Part shown: piece by piece, positions 56,801 to 64,000 of the stretch
Layout of the letters: each line of letters starts with the position of its first letter
How positions within the stretch are numbered: position 1 is the first letter of the stretch
Assembly: GCF_905475395.1 (NCBI RefSeq)
Contig: NC_058337.1
Location: 13,814,983 to 13,878,982 of the forward strand
Direction: 5' to 3'
DNA from: Chrysoperla carnea
Taxonomy: Eukaryota; Arthropoda; Insecta; Neuroptera; Chrysopidae
Length of the DNA stretch: 64,000 nucleotides
Position numbers and translations under genes: made by a program
The notes under the pieces: generated by a model
The model's input: only the letters and a program-made list of their open reading frames with translations
The model's database searches: none
What the model was told of the DNA's origin: nothing

Positions 56801-59800
56801 TAGATTTAAAGATGATTCTAATGAGAATGCATATACACTTCTTCATCTATGTAGATCTACTTACATTACTTACAATTGATGTGCAGTGGTTCATCTATGT
56901 AAAGTAGTTATAAAAATTGGTTGGTCCTTGGCGCAGGATAATAATAATTAATGCATCATCCTTAAACCAATAATAATCTGTAAAATAAAAATTTTTTACG
57001 AAAAGGATGTACCCTGAGTTTTATAGCATTTATAGAGAAAATAGACAATCATTTAATTATGTTTAGGAAAAGGATAAAATACTCATGATTAGTTTAAAAT
57101 ATTTATGATTAGTTTTACATAGACCTACGTCAATCCAGTGGCCAAAAAACAAAATGTAAGTGTATTGGAAATAACCAAACCAACATAAATAAGACATGGT
57201 TATTCTAAATAAAATGATGACTCTAGATATTTATTTTGAATTTAATAGAATTTTGTAATAGACCTTTTCATCGATTTGCTTTTGTTTCGGACAGTTGTCG
57301 AAAAACTATCCAACTAAAGAAAATCTAATATATTTTATCTTTATTAAACAGCGCTCTTAGACAAAGATAGAAGGTATGTGATATGTCTTTACTTGATTGA
57401 CATCTGTCCGAAACAAAAAAGAATCATTTTTTAAATGAAAAGCCCTATTCAGATGTACCTAATAAGCTAACAACTGAACACTATTAAAAAATTAAATAGC
57501 TTGACCGATCGATTGCTTTAGCAACCCTCTTGTGTAACATTAAATATTTAAATCAAAATCAAATCAAGCAAAACAAAAAAAGATAAATTAAAAATAAACG
57601 AACAACATACAGTTTATTCGCAAAAGTAAATTAAAGTAAATCTAACACAAAATATTTTCTAATACTGCAATAATAAAAATTCCAAGCGTACTTGTTTGAG
57701 AGCCACTTATAACATTAAGATTATATGTTATAAATGGGGAGTACTTTATAATTTATGATAGGGCGGGCTATGATTCTATTGCTCCTGACCTTTCCTTTAA
57801 ATACATATAGACTAGTCTGCGCAGTAAAAGACGAATTTTAAAGGACCAAGAAAGAATAAACTTAGCCTACCTGGCTATGCATACCTACGCACTGTTTACA
57901 ATATTATTATGCTTAAGCGAATATTTTTGTTTAATTTCAAAAAAGTACCGTAAAAAGTTTTCTTACAAGTCCCACTAAGGCCTATGTCCGCCATCTATCC
58001 ATCTATATTACTACTATTAATTGTTTTTAGGTAGCTTGTACGAATTGGAAACGAATATTAATGATACTATCCGGTAAATGGAACAATACCAATTTATTAT
58101 CAATACCGGGTGATACTGCACATGCATCAACATCAGTGACTAAATTATCAGACTTGTCAGATAATGAAGTGCATTATTGTTTGAATAATTATACAAAATT
58201 TTTAATTGTTCGTCATCCATTTGAGCGGCTATTGTCAGCTTATAGAAATAAATTGGAGGGTCATAAACAATCAAATTCCAAATATTTTCAAGTAAGTATC
58301 ATTGTATTATTAATATACAGAGTGTCCCAAAGTGACCGCCCATTAGAAGTTCCTAGAGAACCAGACATAATAGAAATCTGAAAATTTGTATTCCACCATA
58401 ACTGCTTGGGATAAATCCGCCGAAAATATTTTCAGATTTGTAACACTTCCAGTTCTACAGGAAGTTGACCATAAAATTGTTATTTCAAATGCAATGCCCT
58501 ATTTATTCTTACATATGTCGTTTAGTCAATAAGTCTCAGTATCTTTTGTAATAAAATAACTCCCCTTAATCTTTATGGTTTTCGAGATAAACAATATTTA
58601 TTGGAAATTTTGATGCAAATGAACGTGGACCTTTTTGAGTAGTCAAATGTAAACGTTACTTTTCCATTTAATAAACTGTTTTTATGTTTTTTTAGCAACG
58701 CGTTGGTAAATATATCATAAAACATTATCGCAATGATGCTAATGAGACGTCCTTGAAGAATGGCGATGATGTAACTTTTGCCGAATTTGTAAAATATGTG
58801 ATTGCTGAAGGAAACGATAACAGAGATCAAAATGAACACTGGAAACCAATTTCACAAATGTGTCATCCGTGTGCATTAACATATGATGTTATAGGTAAGT
58901 TATTTGATATTTAAAAAAAAGTGAAGATACCAAATAACTGACTTAATTGTTTAAATAACTGCATATAATTGAGTGCTAGGTAGGTTTAGTAATCTAATTA
59001 AGCTGATTTGGAGCTGAGATTGTGGCGAATCTATAGAGATTACGAAGCAAGTGAAATTTACAAAAATTTTGCGGTTTTTTTCTTGTAGCTCTCTCCAAAC
59101 TGAACCGATTTTCTTGAAACATACCTAAGAACACTCTCCAATAAATTAACTTTCTAACAAAACAAAAAAAAAAAAAACAACCAAAAAATAAAATCGATCC
59201 CTCTCACCTCTCATTCCCTCTTTTTGCGTCGGGGGTTAAAAATATTTATGAGAAAAGTAGATTATTTTTTCAAACGAAAGGTTTTTGTATTTAAAGCTTT
59301 CTTCTATCCCTCATGGTTTAAAAGACGCATCCCATGGATCTATGCTCCCTAAGTTTTCGTGTCCACGGACAAACAGAAAGAGAGAAGACACACTTGAGAC
59401 TAATTTTAGTATTAAATTAGCTTACCAATTCAAATTGAATGCATCACATAGCGATCAAAATCTAATAGTTTTTCTAATATATCCATAATTGAATACTAAA
59501 TGCCAAAAAATTTATTGTACTCAAATTAAAAAAAAATTATCTTCCAGCCACTGGTAACTGACTTTATGCCAGGACATCTATCATTCTAGCCGTGGATTGT
59601 ATACTATTTTTCTTTACCCCCTAGCACCAAGTACGGCCAATCAATGGTTTAAATAACGATTGAAACTTTTTTTATATAAACGGGTGGAAACGTACTGGTA
59701 ACACTGGTTAGGATATTTGACAGTAATTGAAAGCAATATATGTCTGTCTACCCATAATGTTTCTAGGGTTAAAAAAGTTGTTGGACTTAATCCCAATTCC

Positions 59801-62031
59801 CTTCTTAAAGCCCTCATTAAGTATTTTAGTTGGGTAAAATCACACATAACTTTTAAAATGAAAATTAAAAAATATTTTCATTTCATTTAGTTTACAAATA
59901 GAAAAACTAGGACAAAATAAATCCTATAATTAAAGAACTTACTCCAATCATAGATAAAAAAAAGCTGGGATTCACGACTGACTCAGTCTATTATACGGTT
60001 TTATTTATTTAATTATTCATTAAATGCTAATTTAACACCTTATATTTATAAATATGGACCCTGCAATAAAGTAAGTTAAGCTGAACTCTCTATCTTCTGC
60101 GCCCTATATTTCATAAACGGTTCAACGTACGAAAGAAAAGTTTCATCAAAAATTTGTGGACAATTGTATCCTCTATCTCTATAACTTTTATAATAAATGT
60201 AAATACGATTGAAGACAAAGGACATGAGATATTATCAAAAAAATGATTTATGCGACCTTTGACCTCGAATATCTAAGGACGCGAACACGTGACCATCGTG
60301 ACTTTTGACACGGCATATGCACTCATATGTAGTGTCAAAATAAAGATTTTTAATAATCATAATAAAGATTTGTACAAAAATTCAGCTTATTCCGTTATCT
60401 TCCAAGATTGATCACTTTTTTTGGCTAAGATGATCGGTTTAGATGATGTTTTATTTGCTAAAAAGTTTCAACTACGCGTTAAGGCTACCTGAACAATTTT
60501 TTTTAGTAATGGTTTTTACTTTAATAAATGGTTTTTGTTTTAATAACATTTATTAATGCCTTATTTATTTATAGTCCATATGGTAAGGGTTTGCATTTTG
60601 GGTTCAAGCGATGAAACTAGGTACCCGTGCTTGTAGAACCCGTTTTCTACATACCGTACTGTGGTTTTTCATTTCGCCGATCTCAAAAAAATTACTTAAA
60701 AAACGTATGATTGCATATTACTGAAAATTACCCACCTAAGCAGAGGTAAAAAACAAAAAAAACAAAAAACATAAAAACGATAAAAACATAGAAAAAAAAC
60801 TGTTTTCTCCTGGAAATTCTCTCCAAGTTGTGGAAATCAGTTCATTCAGATCATTTGAACTAAACAAGTCACTGGGGATGCTCAAAAGTAGAGGGAATAA
60901 ACACATTAGTTATCTCCAAAAATCCATCATTTGTGTTTTGGAGACCATGAAACAGCACTATAACACACCCCACTCTTCCCCGTTGACCTAAGTGCATAAA
61001 TCTAAATTTTATTGGAAGATATGACAAGAAGTTATACTGTTATGTGTAGTTAGATTTTTACAATAAATTTTTTCCTAATTTATTTATAAGATTTACATTA
61101 AGTTTCGAAGTTGTTTAATTTTTTATAAAGAGCAGCTTTCTAATTTAAATTTGCGTCTCTTGCTAGTAACGAGCTCAAAATGACTTTTATATTAACCTGA
61201 ATTGCGTCTATTTTACTGTTTTATTTAGAAAAATATGAAACATTTTACTTACATCTTTTTTTACAGCACTCCCTTTAAAGTATTAAATTGTTGTATTTTC
61301 AAATTGGAAATATGCCTTTTTTGTTTAAACTACAAAGTATAGATAAATTACAAACGATTCCTTGTGGTTTAAACAATTAACTCAGTTGTTATTTCACAAA
61401 ACTTTTGCTAATTTTGTTTATATTTTCGCATTATGGTCGAGTGTTTTGTGTTAGAGCATTCCAAGTTTCAAGGTATGTCGAAAATTTTCCCAGTTTGGTT
61501 AATTTTCAATAAAAGTGGGTTACTTTTGATAAATTGATGTGGTTGTCCTTATAATAGGTCCGTTTGAATTAGCTGTCGGTTACCCCTCAATCAAAAGTTT
61601 TTTTCGAATGAATTTATCAAGTTGTCAAAAGTTACATTAGTTACTTAATAAAATTTGTTAATTTTAACACTTAACACTTTTAAACGATTGGTGATCGACG
61701 TTTAATTTTAAATGGTTTAAATGGTGTTAAGGCAACTCCGATGCGAAATGTAGTTTTAAAGTGTAATTTTACTTTATTTTTAATACTAAACTGTTTTGTT
61801 CTAGGTAAATATGAAAGTCTAGTCGATGATTCAGATATGATACTTGCAATGGTGAATGCTACATTTTTAAATTTTCCGGTAACCAAAACCGCAGAAACCT
61901 CAAAAAAATTGAAGCACTATTTTAGACAATTATCTTTAGCAAATATAGAACAATTGTATAATTTGTATAAAAATGATTTTCAACTTTTTGATTACAATTT
62001 AGAAAATATTATAGGTTATGATATTGGTTAA
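53802..62031 (+). CDS. CHST: Carbohydrate sulfotransferase, CHST8-14 (HNK-1ST/C4ST) family
   Basis: Five coding exons give 308 residues; human CHST11 has 352. The family transfers sulfate from PAPS to GalNAc, dermatan or related glycans in the Golgi lumen. Seen here: the 5'-phosphosulfate-binding motif YVPKVACTNWKR across the exon 2/3 junction, the 3'-phosphate-binding motif FLIVRHPFERLLSAYRNKL, and the C-terminal NEHWKPISQMCHPC and YDVIGKYESL blocks, all intact. The first exon predicts a type II signal anchor (MISIIKK, then IYGLSFMFLYWIELLQVYV). Most like the CHST11/13 branch, but substrate (chondroitin 4-O or other) cannot be assigned from these motifs. The stem is short. Total coding length is a multiple of three with all five exons, supporting the model. 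Confidence 0.93.
53944..54110 (+). CDS. Sulfotransferase exon 2
   Basis: Acceptor TATTTAATTAG, donor AAG/GTATGT. Encodes STNLAWNKNLWRQEHLQSIC through NHLLVDHKHKVLYCYVPK, ending inside the PAPS-binding motif. The first two bases complete a split codon. The open frame past 54,110 is intron. Confidence 0.92.
55040..55371 (-). repeat. Dispersed repeat family A, copy 3 (inverted)
   Basis: Starts with the terminal palindrome ACCATGTATATATGAAATATACATGGT (27 bp; arms ACCATGTATAT / ATATACATGGT), passes through AGGTGTTCATAGAATCACCT and CTGTCTGTCTGTCTGTCCGT, and ends ACTGTTTACCCGCGAGAGCG. It is the most complete view of the 3' half of the family. Confidence 0.85.
57257..57449. mobile_element. MITE with inverted ends in sulfotransferase intron 2
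   Basis: AATAGACCTTTTCAT / ATGAAAAGCCCTATT outside, and TTTTGTTTCGGACAG / CTGTCCGAAACAAAA inside, are inverted pairs around a loop of about 100 bp. It is non-coding. Confidence 0.75.
58031..58291 (+). CDS. Sulfotransferase exon 3
   Basis: Acceptor ATTGTTTTTAG, donor CAA/GTAAGT. The 87 codons contain VACTNWKR, the RHPFERLLSAYRNK 3'-phosphate-binding motif and end KYFQ. Confidence 0.95.
58316..58560 (+). repeat. Possible Tc1/mariner-type MITE fragment
   Basis: TACAGAGTGTCCCAAAGTGA just after the exon 3 donor resembles the TACAGGGTGTCCC ends common on insect mariner/MITE elements. No matching right end was found. Confidence 0.35.
58696..58894 (+). CDS. Sulfotransferase exon 4
   Basis: Acceptor TATGTTTTTTTAG, donor ATAG/GTAAGT. 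Encodes QRVGKYIIKHYRND through the EHWKPISQMCHPC motif to YDVI, ending one base into a glycine codon. Confidence 0.95.
58895..61804. other. Sulfotransferase intron 4 (2.9 kb)
   Basis: Non-coding. A diverged family A-like stretch lies around 59,070-59,400 (CGTGTCCACGGACAAACAG). No other element is recognised. The minus-strand frames at 59,641-59,847 and 61,680-61,886 are not genes. Confidence 0.55.
61805..62031 (+). CDS. Sulfotransferase last exon
   Basis: Acceptor TTTTGTTCTAG. Encodes KYESLVDDSDMILAMVNATF through LYNLYKNDFQLFDYNLENI to TAA at 62,029-62,031. AATAAA overlaps the stop region (about 62,031-62,036), so the 3' UTR may be very short or use a later signal. Confidence 0.94.
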
Positions 62032-62119
62032 ATAAATAACACAATTTTTTGTTTTTATTTCATTTTATTCCCAAAGAATTGCTTACTTTTTCTGAATTTA
62101 ATACGCTGATTATTGAGGA

Positions 62120-62580
62120 TTGGTTATAGTAGTTGTGTACACACACATACTGCAGTCAGTAAATCGAATACTGGAACAGGGAACAGATATATAGGCTATA
62201 AAACGGTTATGATTGTCGGGGTATTTAAATGAATTTAATAAAGCTGTATATTGTATACTAATAACAGTTATGACAGCCAGTCGTTAAATGTGAGAACAGA
62301 GCTGGTCAGTCAGCCCTAATGTATGTACAATAAATAAATAATATTCATTTATGATTGCCGTGGCATTTAAATGAATTTACTAAAGCTGAAAATCGTTATA
62401 CAGGTTAGTATTGCATATAAATAACAGTTATGACAGTCTGCCAGTTAAATGTTAGATCAGAGCTGGTCAGACAGCCCTAATTAATTTACAATAAATAAAT
62501 AAGATTCAGTTATGATTGCTGCGGTATTTAAATTAATTTACTAAATAGTAAAAGATGTTACAAAAATCGGCTAATAAAGA
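62120..62580. repeat. Tandem-unit array related to the 3-kb foldback
   Basis: GGTTATAGTAGTTGTGTACA and AACAGGGAACAGATATAT at the left match the outer block of 2,660-3,725, followed by three starts of the TATGATTG unit (about 62,208, 62,350 and 62,511). No inverted right arm is present, so this is a one-armed or truncated copy. Confidence 0.82.
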
Positions 62581-64000
62581 AAATGAAAGAAACCGCTCGC
62601 ATTTTGCTAAAACCTCATGGAATGTGTTTCTTAAATGTTAAATATTATTAGTAACGCAAATTTTTCTATTTGTTAATGAACAATAAATTGTTAATTCAAT
62701 GGAACGATCAATGTTATAGTTCACTTAAAAAATTAGTAATTAGGCAACTTGTATAACGTAAATGTTAAGTGTTTGTCAAACAATCGAAAACTATTATAGA
62801 TATATAACGTTTATGTAATTCAAGTTGTCTATTTATTCATTTTGTAATCAAAATGAATAAATAATGAACACCTACATACATGTAGGAGGTGTACTTCGCC
62901 ACTCAAAATAAAAAATAGGCGAAGGAGCTGAAAAATAGTAGGTACAATAATCAGCGATAAAAGTTGTAAAACATATAGGGCATTATAAAGAAAGGCCTTC
63001 TGGCCATCGAGTGAGTGCTGAACCTGCCTTCAACCAATTGTTGTCAAACAAAATTTTGGATAACAAAGGAGAAAGTGGAAAAGGAAGTAAAGAATTAAGG
63101 ATAGATTTTGATAAATTTTTTATGCTTGAGCTAAAAATTTTGACTCTGAGATTAAATAAAATGGCTAGAAATCCGAATAAGACTAATCTCCAATTTATTT
63201 CAAATTTCATATACCTGTCATAGTTTAGAATTTTCCATGTTTTTCCCGTTATAGAATTTTATAAACGTTAAATCGAAAACGTTTTCTCCAAATTGCACAC
63301 AAAAATTTACATGCTAACGCTTTTGGGGAGATTTTATGGCTAATTAGAATACTCACGTCAGAAGCCATCATTCAATTTTCACGGAATGAATAAAACTTAT
63401 CTAACGATATTCTACGGAATGGGTTTCGCTGTTATAAAAATTATTGTATCGTAGGACTGGTGGAATTTTTGTTGTTCATGCACTTCGTTTTATAAGGTTT
63501 CGTCTGATTGATTTAAAAAAATAGGTATGAATTTTAGTTCTCTGTCAAAATTTCAGTTTGTTATCTCTTTACGTTTTTTTAATTATCGTGGTGACAGGCA
63601 AAATTTTGTTTCTAACATTGGTATTTCCGTTTATACCCTTCATATTATTACTGGTGAGGGACCCTCCTTAAAGAGATTCAAATTAAGTTTGTGGGAATTC
63701 AAACAATTCTCACGACAAAATATAGAACTCAATCCCAGTCTCTGCGATAATTAATTTCACTCAAAAAACTTTTATGTCTATAAATATATTTTAGTTAGCA
63801 ACATGATAAAGTTCTTCATTAAAAAAGCGTATTTGATACATAACAAAATTTAGGTTTATTTAGAAATTCTTAAAATTTGTTTTCAAATTACGAATTGCGA
63901 ACAAACTAACGTTATGTAGAATGAGTTTGTTTAATTCTAAGTTGATATCAGAGGTTAGTCTTATTCGGAGTTCTATACAAAAAATAATGTTTTGTGCTAA
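62581..64000. other. Intergenic to window end, no recognised gene
   Basis: AT-rich. The short inverted pair ATTTATTCATTTTGTA / AAAATGAATAAAT lies near 62,830-62,865. Frames at 63,011-63,223 and 63,527-63,754 were inspected and are unrecognised. No exon of a further gene can be supported. Confidence 0.45.

Larger units (their letters stand above)
54111..58030. other. Sulfotransferase intron 2 (3.9 kb)
   Basis: Non-coding. Holds a 5' portion of repeat family A (about 54,590-54,815), a full inverted family A copy (55,040-55,371) and a MITE (57,257-57,449). The rest, including 55,560-57,250, shows no feature. Confidence 0.6.

Noticed and set aside
14101-62031. A functional gene cluster of ABCD3, DIRAS, CLCC1 and CHST
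   Set aside because: The genes act in unrelated compartments and are separated by 2-13 kb of repeats; no evidence for co-regulation.

Overview
This is AT-rich, intron-bearing animal genomic DNA, most likely from an insect. Every recognisable gene is split by GT-AG introns of about 60 bp to 4 kb, and the non-coding DNA is filled with short non-autonomous DNA transposons, long foldback elements, a SINE and a Helitron-like element. I see no bacterial operons, ribosome binding sites or CRISPR arrays. The insect assignment is inferred from genome style and protein similarity; no species-diagnostic marker was found.

Layout. 1-14,100 holds no confidently coding gene. It contains dispersed repeats, two copies of a pogo/Tigger-type MITE, a decayed Tigger-like transposase, several foldback elements and a (TA)n microsatellite. 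14,101-21,244 (+) carries five exons of the peroxisomal half-transporter ABCD3/PMP70; the N-terminal exon is not securely located. 21,245-27,378 is intergenic and holds a 1.4-kb foldback element flanked by 25-bp direct repeats. 27,467-31,991 (+) is a complete four-exon DIRAS-type small GTPase. Its second intron contains a tRNA-derived SINE with a 14-bp target-site duplication and its third a Helitron-like element. 32,000-44,950 is gene-poor and includes an unexplained array of CGTCAGATTAA-like motifs (33.1-34.0 kb) and several foldback elements. 50,381-44,952 (-) is a CLCC1 (MCLC) homologue, whose introns carry two more large foldbacks. 53,802-62,031 (+) is a carbohydrate sulfotransferase of the CHST8-14 (HNK-1ST/C4ST) family, divergently oriented from CLCC1. 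62,032-64,000 has a second copy of a tandem-unit repeat seen near 3 kb and no recognised gene.

The four genes are not a functional cluster. They act in peroxisomal fatty acyl import, Ras-like signalling at membranes, the ER membrane, and Golgi glycan sulfation. The most unusual feature of the window is the density of long inverted repeats, about fifteen in 64 kb. Several lie inside introns, where transcripts could fold into long double-stranded RNA.
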